The translations under genes were made by a program, and so were the position numbers. Positions 17,508 to 26,444 of a stretch of DNA of 36,446 bases are shown here, piece by piece; the stretch's first letter is position 1; every line of letters starts with the position of its first letter. This DNA comes from an uncultured Opitutia bacterium (GTDB lineage: Bacteria; Verrucomicrobiota; Verrucomicrobiia; Opitutales; Opitutaceae): the NCBI GenBank assembly GCA_903840415.1, contig CAIMFY010000090.1:1-36446 (forward strand), given 5' to 3'. The notes under the pieces are model-generated. The model searched no databases. It saw nothing but the letters and a program-made list of their open reading frames with translations, and was not told the DNA's origin.

Positions 17508-20464
17508 ATGTTTCCGGTGAAACGCCGCCTACTTTTCGCCTGTCTTCTTATCGGGTTCACACGACCATGCTGGGCTGCGCTCGGCGAAGAGCCACTAATC
17601 CGCTTCGCACCGGCGCCCGGTGCGCTCGCGCTGGTGCGCGACGGCACAGCCTCACTCCTTGTCGCCGACCCACAAGACTGGCCCGGTGTGCTCCGCGCCA
17701 CCGCGGATTTCCGATCCGATGTCGGGCGCGTCACGGGTGTGCGCCCGACGCTCGCGACGACGCCACCGCTGCGCGCTCCCTTCGCGCTCCCTTCGCGCTC
17801 CTCATCGGAACGCTCGCTCACAGTCCGCTCATCGACGATCTCATCCGCTGCGGAAAAATCGACGCGACCGCCATCGCCGGAAAGTGGGAATCCTACCTCA
17901 TCCAAACGATCGACGCTCCCACACTCGGCCTCGACCGCGCGCTCGTGATCGTCGGCAGCGACAAACGCGGCACGATTTACGGACTATATGATCTATCCGA
18001 ACAGATCGGCGTGTCGCCTTGGTATTGGTGGGCAGACGTTACGCCAGCGCACCACGATGCGCTCTTTGTCCAGCCCGGCCGCCAAATCCACGGCGAGCCG
18101 TCGGTGAAATACCGCGGCATTTTCCTCAACGACGAGGCGCCTGACCTCACCAACTGGATCCGCGCCAAATTCGGCGCCGCATCGGTGAGTGAAAACCCGC
18201 CCGTCCCGCCCAATATAGCGAACTACGGCCACGAGTTCTACGCCAAGCTCTTCGAGATGATCCTCCGCCTGCGAGGCAATTACCTCTGGCCCGCGATGTG
18301 GAACAACGCCTTCAACGAAGACGATCCCGCCAACGCCCGGCTCGCCGACGACTATGGCATCGTCATGGGCACGTCGCACCAGGAGCCGATGCTCCGCGCG
18401 CAAAAAGAATGGGAACGCCGCTACCTCCGCACGCTCGGCACGTGGAACTACACGAAAGATTCCGAGGTGATAGAGAGTTTCTGGCGCGACGGCGTGCGCC
18501 GAAACAAAAATTTCGAAAGCATCATCACCCTCGGCCTGGGCGGTGCGAACGACACTCCGAGGGCGCCCGGCGGCCCAGACGCGAACCGTGCGCTCCTCGA
18601 AAATATCGTCGTGCAGCAGCGCACGATTCTCGCCGAGGAGATCAATCCCGACGTCACGAAAATCCCGCAACTCTGGTGTTTCTAAAAGGAAGTGCAGGAT
18701 TTTTATGAAGCCGGGATGCGCGCTCCCGACGACGTCACGCTCGTGTGGGCCGAGGACAACTGGGGCAACGTTCGCGGGTTGCCAACCGCCGCCGAGCGCG
18801 CCCGACCCGGCGGCGCCGGCATCTACTATCACTTCGATTATCACGGCAGCCCGCGCAGCTACCAGTGGCTCAACACCAGCCCGCTTCCGAAAATCTGGGA
18901 TCAAATGTTGCTCGCGAAACAATATGGCGCCGACCGCATCTGGATGGTGAACGTCGGGCACTTCAAAGGCTACGAACTCCCGACGGAATATTTACTGCGG
19001 CTCGCGAGGGGACACCAACCGCTGGACCGGCGAAAACACCGGGGAGTTCACCCGCCTCTGGGCCGCGCGCGAATTCGGCCCGACCCACGCCGCCGCCATC
19101 GCGAATATCCTCGCCAAATATTCCAAATTCAACGGACGTCGCAAACCCGAGCTGCTCGCGCCCAACACCTACAGCCTAGCCGACTATCGCGAGGCCGAAA
19201 CCGTCTGCGCCGATTTCGCGGCGCTCGTCGTCGAGGCGGAGAAAATCTCCGCCGCTTTACCCACGGAAAAACGTGACGCATTTTACGAACTCGTGCTCTT
19301 CCAGGCGAAGGCGAGTTCGCTCGTGAACCATCTCTACCTTGCCGACGCGCGCAATGCCCTCTTCGCGAAACAAGGCCGCGCGAGCGCCAACGACTGGGCC
19401 GCCGCGACTCGCGCCGCGTTTCAGAGTTACCTCGATCTCGTCGCCCATTTTCACACCCAGCTCGCTAGCGGAAAATGGGATCACTTCATGGATAAACCGG
19501 TGCTCGGCTACACCACGTGGCGCGATCCGCCGGCGAATAATCTGAATCAGCTCAAGCTCGCCGAAATCGCCGTGCCGGAATCTGCCGCGCTGGGCGTCGC
19601 GGTCGAAGGCACCGCTACTGGTGTGACCGGCGAAGCCACCCTCCCGCGCTTCGATGCGTTCAACCGCCAGCGCTCCTGGATCGATGTTTTCAACCAGGGC
19701 AAGACTCCGTTCGCCTTCACCGCCGTCGCGAGCGCGCAATGGATTCTCCTAAGTGGAACCAAAGGCTCCGTCGGCGAAGATCGCCGCATCGCTGTCAGCA
19801 TCCACTGGGATAAAGTCCCTTCCGGCATCGCCACCGACTCAGTCTAGATCGCCGGCGCTGGAAGTGAAGTCAGCGTGAAGGTCGAAACCTTCAGCGCATC
19901 CGAAATTACCCCCGACCCACTACGCGACTTTGTCGAAGGCCAGGGTTTCGTCTCCATCGAACCCGAACACTTCTCTAAGAACACATCCGCCGGCCCGAAC
20001 CGCTGGACGAAAATCGACGACTACGGCCGCGCGCTCTCTGGACTGCGCGCCGACGGTCCCGCCGATGTAGTCGCCACGCCGGGTCAGGATTCGCCCGTGC
20101 TCGAATACCAAATGTATCTTTTCACGACGTGCGAAGGGAGTGTCACCGCACCGACCCTGAACTTTATCCGGATCGCGCTGTGCGTTACGCCGTGTCGTTC
20201 GACGACGAAACGCCGCAAACAGTCACGCTCGTGCCGCGCGGCTACAAATCGCAGAACGGCAATCGTGTTTGGGAAAAATCCGATGGCGACAGCGCCCACT
20301 CCGCCACGTCGAAGCACACCCTCGCCAAAGCCGGCTACCACACCCTGAAACTCTGGATGATCGATCCCGGCGTCGTGTTGCAAAAACTGGTCGTCGATCT
20401 CTGCGGCGTGAAGCCGAGCTACCTCGGCCCGCCGGAAAGTTTCCACGTCGCCGCGCCGCGCTAA
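17508..20464 (+). pseudogene. Broken GH115 alpha-glucuronidase (five lesions)
   Basis: The three frames together read as a full GH115 xylan alpha-1,2-glucuronidase, which releases (4-O-methyl-)glucuronate from xylan. A signal peptide starts at ATG 17508. Family landmarks are 'IAGKWESYLIQ', 'KYRGIFLNDEAPDLTNWI', 'NYLWPAMWNNAFNEDD', 'DDVTLVWAEDNWGNVR' and 'WAAREFGPTHAAAIA'. Lesions: an 11-bp tandem duplication at 17772-17801 shifts the frame. TAA at 18683-18685 stands where WCF-x-KEVQDFYEAG expects Tyr. One extra base near 19007-19011 turns an expected 'LAWDTNRW' into 'LARG' and returns to the first frame. TAG occurs at 19845-19847, and one base is lost near 20166 (expected 'NFNPDRAVRYAV'). About 985 codons remain, the normal family length. 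Two nonsense changes plus three indels suggest real decay, though sequencing error must be excluded. The gene ends the upstream cluster, 55 bp before the LacI-type gene. Confidence 0.88.
17772..17801 (+). repeat. 11-bp tandem duplication inside the GH115 gene
   Basis: The stretch has period 11 for about 2.7 units (unit CGCGCTCCCTT). Removing one unit restores the reading 'PLRAPFALLIGTLAHSPLI', the expected GH115 sequence, so the duplication is the cause of the first frameshift. This is a typical replication-slippage product. Confidence 0.85.
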
Positions 20465-20503
20465 GATTCGGCCTCGCCATCCACGCGTTTCTTCGGTTCG
20501 CTT

Positions 20504-20520
20504 TGGTCAACCGTTGACCA
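20504..20520. promoter_or_regulatory. 17-bp palindromic operator over the lacI-type start codon
   Basis: TGGTCAAC-C-GTTGACCA is a perfect inverted repeat with 8-bp arms and one central base. Its core AACCGTT resembles the operators of LacI/GalR regulators. The last base is the A of the regulator's ATG, so a bound repressor would block its own gene. I infer autoregulation from position and symmetry. Confidence 0.65.
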
Positions 20521-21566
20521 TGAATCTGCGCCATCTCGCCAAGCTTGCGGAATTGTCGCCTTCAGCGGTTTCGCTCGCTTTGCGCGATAGCCCGAAGATC
20601 TCCGCCGCGACGAAAAAGCGCGTGCGCAAGCTCGCCGAAAAGATCGGTTACCGCGCCGACGCCACAGTCGTCGCAATGATGAGTCACCTGCGCAAGCCGC
20701 GCGCGGTGCGGCAGTCGGCGTGTTTCGGCGTGATTTCGTTCTACGAACATCCGCGCCCGTGGGAAAATTCCCGGCACCAGTTGCGCATGTTTCAAGGCAT
20801 GACTCAGCGCGCCGACGAGCTCGGCTACCGCCTTGAACCGATTTGGCTGCGCGAGCCCGGCATGACCTACCGGCGCGTGCATGACATCCTCGCGGCGCGC
20901 GGCATCGAAGGGCTGTTGTGTTTCGGCAGCCCGGACTTCGCGCAGGAGTTTCCGGCGGAACTCGGCAACTGTGCGGTCGTCACCGTCGGCCTCAGTATCC
21001 GCACGCCTCAGCACCGCGTCACTAGCCATTTCTACAATGACACGGCGAACGTGCTGAACCGCGTCCACCGACTCGGCTTCCGCCGGCCGGGCCTGATTCT
21101 CGGCACCTACGAGGATACGCGCAGCGCGCTCACGCATTCGGCAGCGTATCTCGGCTGGTGCGAAAATCGCCTCGGACTGCGAGGCGCGCTACCGGTCTTG
21201 CGGCTGCCCGCCGTCGAAAAAAAACCGGTGCTCGAATGGCTCACCGCCCACTCGCCCGACGTGATCCTTTTCGTGAATCTGCCCGACACGATTCCGCAGT
21301 TCCGCACGGTGCTCGCTGCGCAGCGCCGCCGCGTGCCGCGCGAACTCGGCGTGGCCGTCCTCAGTCACCTCGTGCAAGGCACCGGGTTTTCCGGACTCCA
21401 GCAAAATCAGCGGCTGATGGGCGCGTGGGCCGTGGAACTGCTCGCGGCGCGCATCGCCAATCACGATCTCGGGATTCCGACCAATCCGCGCGTTGAAATG
21501 GTCGAGAGCGAATGGATCGATGGCGGCTCGCTGCCGACCCTTGGGCGCAGTCAACAGTTGAGTTGA
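20520..21566 (+). CDS. LacI/GalR-family transcriptional regulator
   Basis: This is a cytoplasmic DNA-binding regulator of 348 residues. The N-terminal helix-turn-helix and hinge (residues 1-50) read 'LRHLAKLAELSPSAVSLALRDSPKISAATKKRVRKLAEKIGY', the classic LacI pattern. A periplasmic-binding-protein-like effector domain follows, with 'FYNDTANVLNRVHRLGFRRPGLI' and 'SGLQQNQRLMGAWAVELLAARI'. The start is ATG 20520; TTG 20514 two codons earlier is inside the operator. The gene lies between the polysaccharide-cleaving cluster and the uronate/corrinoid operon, so control of one or both by a sugar or uronate is likely. The ligand cannot be read from the sequence. Its own start codon overlaps a perfect palindrome. 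Confidence 0.92.
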   Translation: MNLRHLAKLAELSPSAVSLALRDSPKISAATKKRVRKLAEKIGYRADATVVAMMSHLRKPRAVRQSACFGVISFYEHPRPWENSRHQLRMFQGMTQRADELGYRLEPIWLREPGMTYRRVHDILAARGIEGLLCFGSPDFAQEFPAELGNCAVVTVGLSIRTPQHRVTSHFYNDTANVLNRVHRLGFRRPGLILGTYEDTRSALTHSAAYLGWCENRLGLRGALPVLRLPAVEKKPVLEWLTAHSPDVILFVNLPDTIPQFRTVLAAQRRRVPRELGVAVLSHLVQGTGFSGLQQNQRLMGAWAVELLAARIANHDLGIPTNPRVEMVESEWIDGGSLPTLGRSQQLS

Positions 21567-21593
21567 GTAGCGGTCGCGAATCGGGCTCTGATC

Positions 21594-21637
21594 ATTAGGT
21601 TTTTGGCTCCCAAAAATTAGGTTTCGCACCCGAAACC
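21594..21637. promoter_or_regulatory. Two adjacent small palindromes upstream of the uronate/corrinoid operon
   Basis: TTTTTGG-CTC-CCAAAAA (21600-21616) and GGTTTCG-CACC-CGAAACC (21620-21637 region) lie side by side. They are embedded in a direct repeat ATTAGGTTT (21594-21602 and 21616-21624), two helical turns apart. The segment is the only sizeable gap before the 11-kb operon, so it likely carries its promoter or operator. A weak terminator of the regulator gene is the alternative. Confidence 0.4.
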
Positions 21638-21681
21638 GTTCCTTTCATCACTGCTGGCCTCGCTCTCCCTTGATCTTTATC

Positions 21682-22440
21682 ATGAAAAAACTCCTCCTCC
21701 CCTGCCTGCTCCTTGCCACTATGCTCCGCCTCGCCGCAGCCGAACCCCGCGTGCTGGTTTACACCCGGAATTTCACGCCCGACGGCAAGGGCTACGTCCA
21801 CGATAACATCGCGGCCAGCGTCGCCATGCTGAAAAAGCTTGGCCAGGAAAATAGCTTCGCCGTCGAGGTGTCCGACCAGCCCGCGGTCTTCACCGATGCG
21901 AATCTGAAAAATTATGCAGCGCTGATTTTCTCAAACTCAAACAACGAGGCGTTTGAAAACGATGCGCAGCGCGCGGTCTTCGAGCGATACATCCGGGGCG
22001 GCGGCGGGTTTGTCGGCATTCACTCCGCGTCGGGCTCCGAGCGCGCCTGGCCGTTTTACTGGGCGACGCTCGGCGGTAAATTCAAACGCCATCCCGTTCT
22101 CCAGTCGTTCACGATCCAAGTGCTCGATCCGAAGCACCCCTCCGCGGCGCACCTTGGCGCGACGTGGCAATGGGAAGACGAGTTCTATTACCACGACAGC
22201 CTCAATCCGCGGATGCACGTGATCCTCGCCGGCACGCTCACCGGGCTCAACGACCCGAAGCTCGCCGAATATCCTGGGACGACCTTTGGCGACGTGTTTC
22301 CGCTCGCGTGGTGCTTCGAGGAAAACGGCGGCCGCCGCTTCTACACCGCCCTCGGCCACAAGATCGCATACTACTCCGACGCGAAATACCAACAGCACGT
22401 GCTCGGCGGGATTCTCTGGGTGCTGCGAGTGAAGAACTAA
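21682..22440 (+). CDS. Exported ThuA-like domain protein
   Basis: This is a 252-residue protein with a signal peptide (MKKLLLPCLLLATMLRLAAA) and one ThuA-like domain, a class-I-glutamine-amidotransferase-like fold. Visible landmarks are 'RVLVYTRNFTPDGKGYVHDNI', 'YAALIFSNSNNEAFENDAQRAVFERYIRGGGGFVGIHSASGSERAWPFY', 'WEDEFYYHD' and 'ALGHKIAYYSD'. ThuA was first linked to trehalose use and related proteins are frequent in Verrucomicrobia and Bacteroidetes sugar operons, but the biochemical role is not established. It is the first gene of the long operon, and uxuA follows after 37 bp. The start is ATG 21682, because the upstream TTG adds four residues before the signal peptide. Confidence 0.85.
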   Translation: MKKLLLPCLLLATMLRLAAAEPRVLVYTRNFTPDGKGYVHDNIAASVAMLKKLGQENSFAVEVSDQPAVFTDANLKNYAALIFSNSNNEAFENDAQRAVFERYIRGGGGFVGIHSASGSERAWPFYWATLGGKFKRHPVLQSFTIQVLDPKHPSAAHLGATWQWEDEFYYHDSLNPRMHVILAGTLTGLNDPKLAEYPGTTFGDVFPLAWCFEENGGRRFYTALGHKIAYYSDAKYQQHVLGGILWVLRVKN

Positions 22441-22477
22441 GTCGGCCGTCAACATCGCCATTCGTTCTATCCGCCCC

Positions 22478-23560
22478 ATGAAACTCGGTCTTGGTCTTTA
22501 CCGCCACATGCTGACGCGCGAGAATTTCGCGTTCGCGCGCCAGGCCGGCGCGACGCATGTCGTCGCGCATCTCGTCGATTATTTCCGCGGCGGCGGTCAC
22601 ATCGGGCCTGACGATCAGCCGACGGGCACCGACTGGGGCTGGGGCCTCGCCGGCGATCCCGACAAACTCTGGACGCTCGAAGAACTCGTCGCGCTGCGCC
22701 GCGAAGTGGAAGCCTCCGATTTGAAACTAGAGGCCATTGAGAACTTCGATCCGGCGCACTGGGGCGACATCTTGCTCGATGGCCCACAACGCCCGCGGCA
22801 AATCGAAAACGTAAAGACGATTCTCCGCCGGCTCGGCGAAGCGGGTATTCCGATCATGGGCTACAATTTTTCCATCGCGGGCGTCGCCGGCCGCACGAAG
22901 GGAAACTACGCCCGCGGCGGCGCGCCGGCGGTCGGCATGGAAGGTCCCTACGATTTGCCGATGCCGAATGGTCTCGTGTGGAACATGATCGTCGATCCCA
23001 CGGCGCCGACGCGCGCCACCGGCACGATTCCGGTCGCGACCCATGAGCAACTTTGGTCGCGGCTCCAGCGTTTTCTCGATGAAGTGTTGCCCGTCGCCGA
23101 AAAGGCCGGCGTGCGCCTCGCGCTGCACCCCGACGATCCGCCGATGCCGACGATTCGCGGGCAGCCGCGGCTCGTTTACCAGCCGTCAATGTATCAGCGC
23201 GTGCTCGATCTCAACACGAGCCCGGCGAACACGCTCGAGTTTTGCGTCGGCTCGCTCGCCGAGATGACCGAGGGCAACATCTACGAAACGGTCGAAACCT
23301 ACAGCCGGCAAAACCGGCTCGGCTACGTCCACCTCCGCAACATCCGCGACAAAGTGCCGCACTACAAGGAGACGTTCATCGACGACGGTGAGGTCGATGT
23401 GCTCCGCGTGCTCGCCATCCTGCACCGCAATAAATTCGACGGCGTGATCATTCCCGATCACGCGCCGCAGATGAGTTGTGCGGCGCCGTGGCACGCGGGG
23501 ATGGCGTTCGCCATGGGCTTTATCCGTGCCGGGCTCAATGCCCTCGAAGCTCCGCGATGA
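22478..23560 (+). CDS. uxuA: Mannonate dehydratase
   Basis: This enzyme of 360 residues converts D-mannonate to 2-keto-3-deoxy-D-gluconate in hexuronate catabolism. It is a cytoplasmic TIM-barrel. The family patterns are clear: 'GLYRHMLTRENFAFARQAGATHVVAHLVDYF', 'TLEELVALRREVE', 'GIPIMGYNFSIAGVAGRTKG', the metal-site region 'LALHPDDPPMPTIRGQPRLV', 'VGSLAEMTEGNIYETVETY' and 'IPDHAPQM'. The stop overlaps the start of the RACo-like gene (ATGA at 23557-23560), so the two are translationally coupled. It eliminates the C3 hydroxyl of mannonate, which is the C4 hydroxyl of the parent glucuronate and carries the methyl group in 4-O-methylglucuronate. That makes its link to a demethylation system chemically sensible. 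Confidence 0.92.
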   Translation: MKLGLGLYRHMLTRENFAFARQAGATHVVAHLVDYFRGGGHIGPDDQPTGTDWGWGLAGDPDKLWTLEELVALRREVEASDLKLEAIENFDPAHWGDILLDGPQRPRQIENVKTILRRLGEAGIPIMGYNFSIAGVAGRTKGNYARGGAPAVGMEGPYDLPMPNGLVWNMIVDPTAPTRATGTIPVATHEQLWSRLQRFLDEVLPVAEKAGVRLALHPDDPPMPTIRGQPRLVYQPSMYQRVLDLNTSPANTLEFCVGSLAEMTEGNIYETVETYSRQNRLGYVHLRNIRDKVPHYKETFIDDGEVDVLRVLAILHRNKFDGVIIPDHAPQMSCAAPWHAGMAFAMGFIRAGLNALEAPR

Positions 23561-25206
23561 GCGTGCGTCTCCATCTCAACGGCCAAGTCTGCGATGCCGC
23601 AGAGGGCATCTCGCTTTTTTCCTTTGCGGAAAAACTCGGCGTGCCGGTGCCGACCTCGTGTAATAAGCAGGGAAAGTGCAAGGAGTGCGTCGTCGAGGTG
23701 ACGGAGGGCATGGAGCATCTGTCGAAGCCCGGCCCCGAGGAACGCCACCTGAAGGGCGCATTTCGGCTCTCGTGCTGCACGCGCATCGCACAGGAAAGCG
23801 GCGACGTCCGCTGTCACACGATGCGCCGCGGCGCGATGCGGATCGAGAAACACGCGTTCGAACTGCCCATCCACGGCCCGAAGTGGAAACTCGAGCCCGC
23901 CGTCACCCGCGACGGCGTTCGCATCCTGCTCGACGGCGTGGAAATCGACCGCGGCGCCGGCCCGCTCCATGGACTCGCAATCGATCTTGGGACGACGACG
24001 ATCGTCATTCGTCTCCTGAATCTCGAGACCGGCGAGGTCGTCGCTGACTCGTCATTCGAAAATCCACAGCGCTTTGGCGGCTCCGATGTGATGGCGCGCA
24101 TCCAATACGACACCGAGGATCGCACCAAAACACTTCAGCGCACGCTCGTCGGCTATGTGAGCCGCGCGATCACGGAGTTCCCCGTCGATCCGCGCTCGAT
24201 TTATGAAGTCGTCATCGCCGGCAACTCGACGATGCGCGACATGTTTTTCAAACTCTCCGTCTACTCGATTGGCCAGAGCCCGTATCAATCGCTCACCGAA
24301 ATCGAACTAGCCGAGGGCAAACGCGCGACGACCAGTCTCGCTGACACCGCGCGCCACCTCGGGCTGCCGATTCATCCGAAGGCGCGGGTTTACGGCCTGC
24401 CGATCGTCAGCGGACACGTCGGTGCCGATGCGGCGGCATGCATGCTGGCCGTCGATCTCGCGAACGAGGAGCGTGTCGTCGCCGTCATGGATATCGGGAC
24501 GAACACGGAACTCATCGTTGGCAACAAGCACCAGATCCTCGCCGCCTCGTGTCCCGCCGGGCCGGCGTTTGAGGGCGGACAAATTACGTTCGGCATGCCC
24601 GGCCTCCCGGGCGCGATCGAAAAAATCGCGATTGCCGACGACGGCCTAGTGTGGGCGACGGTGATTGGCGACGTGGCGCCGGAGGGCATCTGTGGATCGG
24701 GGCTGGTCGATTTACTGAGCGAACTCGTGCGCACGGAGCGGATGAATTCGCTCGGGCGCTTCGAGGGCGGCACCCACGATCTCGTCGTCGCAACCGGCGG
24801 CGACCAACCGATCACGTTCAGCGAAGGCGACGTCAATGCGCTCGCGCAGGCCAAGGGCGCAAACGTCGCCGGCCTGCAAATCGTATTCGCCGAGTATGGT
24901 ATCCGCTACGCGGACCTCGACGTCTTCTACCTTGCTGGCGGCTTCGGACGGCACCTCAATCTTGAATCGTCGAAGCGCATCGGGCTCATCCCGAACATCG
25001 ACGCAGCGAAGATCATTCAGATTGGCAACGCGTCGGTCGAAGGCGCATGCATCGCACTCCTGTCACGAACCAAGCGCGCCGAGCTGGAACAACTCGTCCG
25101 GCGTGTGACACACTGCCGGCTCGAAACGCATCCGGGATTTTTCGATTTCTTCGTTAACGGCTGCCAGTTCGCCCCGGTCGAGAACACCGCGGAGGTGGCG
25201 CCATGA
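23557..25206 (+). CDS. RACo-like corrinoid-protein activator (2Fe-2S ferredoxin + ASKHA ATPase, DUF4445)
   Basis: This is a 549-residue reductive activator that would bring oxidised Co(II) corrinoid proteins back to the active Co(I) state using ATP. The N-terminal ferredoxin domain (1-90) has the 2Fe-2S cysteines Cys35, Cys41, Cys44 and Cys73/74 in 'SCNKQGKCKEC...LSCCTRI'. After a linker comes the actin-like ASKHA domain with nucleotide loops 'GLAIDLGTTTIVIRLL' and 'VVAVMDIGTNTELIVG', then 'YGIRYADLDVFYLAGGFGRHL'. Known relatives serve O-demethylases, the acetyl-CoA pathway corrinoid protein and methylamine systems. The start at ATG 23557 overlaps the uxuA stop, and its own stop overlaps the next start at 25203. 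Its place inside a uronate operon is unusual. Confidence 0.9.
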   Translation: MSVRLHLNGQVCDAAEGISLFSFAEKLGVPVPTSCNKQGKCKECVVEVTEGMEHLSKPGPEERHLKGAFRLSCCTRIAQESGDVRCHTMRRGAMRIEKHAFELPIHGPKWKLEPAVTRDGVRILLDGVEIDRGAGPLHGLAIDLGTTTIVIRLLNLETGEVVADSSFENPQRFGGSDVMARIQYDTEDRTKTLQRTLVGYVSRAITEFPVDPRSIYEVVIAGNSTMRDMFFKLSVYSIGQSPYQSLTEIELAEGKRATTSLADTARHLGLPIHPKARVYGLPIVSGHVGADAAACMLAVDLANEERVVAVMDIGTNTELIVGNKHQILAASCPAGPAFEGGQITFGMPGLPGAIEKIAIADDGLVWATVIGDVAPEGICGSGLVDLLSELVRTERMNSLGRFEGGTHDLVVATGGDQPITFSEGDVNALAQAKGANVAGLQIVFAEYGIRYADLDVFYLAGGFGRHLNLESSKRIGLIPNIDAAKIIQIGNASVEGACIALLSRTKRAELEQLVRRVTHCRLETHPGFFDFFVNGCQFAPVENTAEVAP

Positions 25207-26444
25207 TCGAGTTGCTCGACACCCAGCCGGATCGCGAGGTGCAGGACGCCGAGTATCACCGACTGCTCGGCTATCCGCGCGGCCACGCGCTGAGCGGGCG
25301 TGCGGCCGAACTCGCCGCGTGGGCGCGGTGCTGGTTTGCCGAGCACGGCCGGCCGTGGGTCTATCTGCGCGAAGTCGAGTTGCACTCCGCCACGGACGCG
25401 CTGCGCATCGACGGCGCGGACTTTGGCTCCGCGCAACTGCGCGAGCATCTGGCGCGCGCCGGAGCCAAGCGCGCGATGCTCGTCGCGGCCAGCGCCGGGC
25501 CCGAGTGCGAGGCGCATGCTCGCGAACTCTGGGAAGCCGCCAAGCCCGACGAATATTTCTTCCTCGAGATTTTCGGCTCAGCCGTGGTCGAGCGCATCGT
25601 CGCGATAACGAGCGGCCGCATCTGCGATCTTGCAGAGCGCGACGGACTCATGGCGGTGCCGCACTACAGCCCCGGTTATGCGGGCTGGGATGTCGCCGAT
25701 CAGAACAAGCTTTTCGAACTCATCGCGCGTGGCGCGAAGTCGCCGTTTCCGAAAAACCTCGAAGTGCTGTCGAGCGGCATGTTGCGACCGAAGAAATCAC
25801 TGCTCGGAGTATTCGGTCTTGCGCCGAGAACCGCAGCTGGGCGCTTAGCGTTGCGCGCGACACCGTGCGAAAACTGCTCGTTCGCGCCGTGCCGCTACCG
25901 CCGCGCGCCTTATCGTCACGCTTTGGCCGCAGGCCCGGCAAATGGTCGTGCGGTGTCCCACACCGGAAATTATTCCGTCAACCGCCGCGCGCTCGTCAAG
26001 TGGGCGACAGAGCGTGTGCGCCTCGAACCGCGCGACGACGGCTCGCTTGCGGCGAGTTTTCGATTCGACGGCACGACCTGCTCCAACCTGGGCCGGCCGC
26101 TCGCCTTTGACTACACGATCACGCTAGGCCCGTCGCGCGATGGCCATATTATCCTTGAGGCCGACTGCCGGCCCGCACCCGACGATGACGGCCACAAGGC
26201 GATGTGCGCCTACGTCAGCGATGCCCCCGCGCTCATGCAGGCCATCGCAACCGAGAGACCGCTGCTCGGCCGGCCGCTCGCCGAAGTGTTGACGTGGACG
26301 CGAGCCGCTGCCCCGGCGGGCTGCCATTGCGATGCCACGAGCCGCGCTCACAAATGGGGCCTCGCGCTCGAAGCGATCCATTTTGCCGTCGCGCAGCACG
26401 CCACACGCACGCTATCCCCCGAACTTAGCTCGACCTCATCATGA
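25203..26444 (+). CDS. MetH reactivation-domain-like protein with a Cys cluster
   Basis: This is a 413-residue protein whose middle part (about residues 105-208) resembles the B12-dependent methionine synthase activation domain. It has 'AKPDEYFFLEIFGSAVVERI', 'VPHYSPGYAGWDVADQNKLFELI' and 'LEVLSSGMLRPKKSLLGVFGLAP'. This is followed by Cys222, Cys225 and Cys230 in 'CENCSFAPCRYRR', and later a Cys-His-Cys near the C-terminus, which could hold a metal or iron-sulfur cluster. Similar stand-alone proteins occur beside corrinoid methyltransferases. A role in docking or reactivating the corrinoid protein is inferred. It is one of the few genes here with a clear GGAGG, seven bases before the ATG, inside the end of the activator gene. 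It overlaps both neighbours by ATGA. Confidence 0.72.
   Translation: MIELLDTQPDREVQDAEYHRLLGYPRGHALSGRAAELAAWARCWFAEHGRPWVYLREVELHSATDALRIDGADFGSAQLREHLARAGAKRAMLVAASAGPECEAHARELWEAAKPDEYFFLEIFGSAVVERIVAITSGRICDLAERDGLMAVPHYSPGYAGWDVADQNKLFELIARGAKSPFPKNLEVLSSGMLRPKKSLLGVFGLAPRTAAGRLALRATPCENCSFAPCRYRRAPYRHALAAGPANGRAVSHTGNYSVNRRALVKWATERVRLEPRDDGSLAASFRFDGTTCSNLGRPLAFDYTITLGPSRDGHIILEADCRPAPDDDGHKAMCAYVSDAPALMQAIATERPLLGRPLAEVLTWTRAAAPAGCHCDATSRAHKWGLALEAIHFAVAQHATRTLSPELSSTSS

Noticed and set aside
18683-18685. Stop codon in GH115 as programmed read-through or recoding
   Set aside because: Four further lesions lie in the same gene, there is no selenocysteine-type context, and TAA stands where homologs have an ordinary Tyr. 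Decay is simpler.
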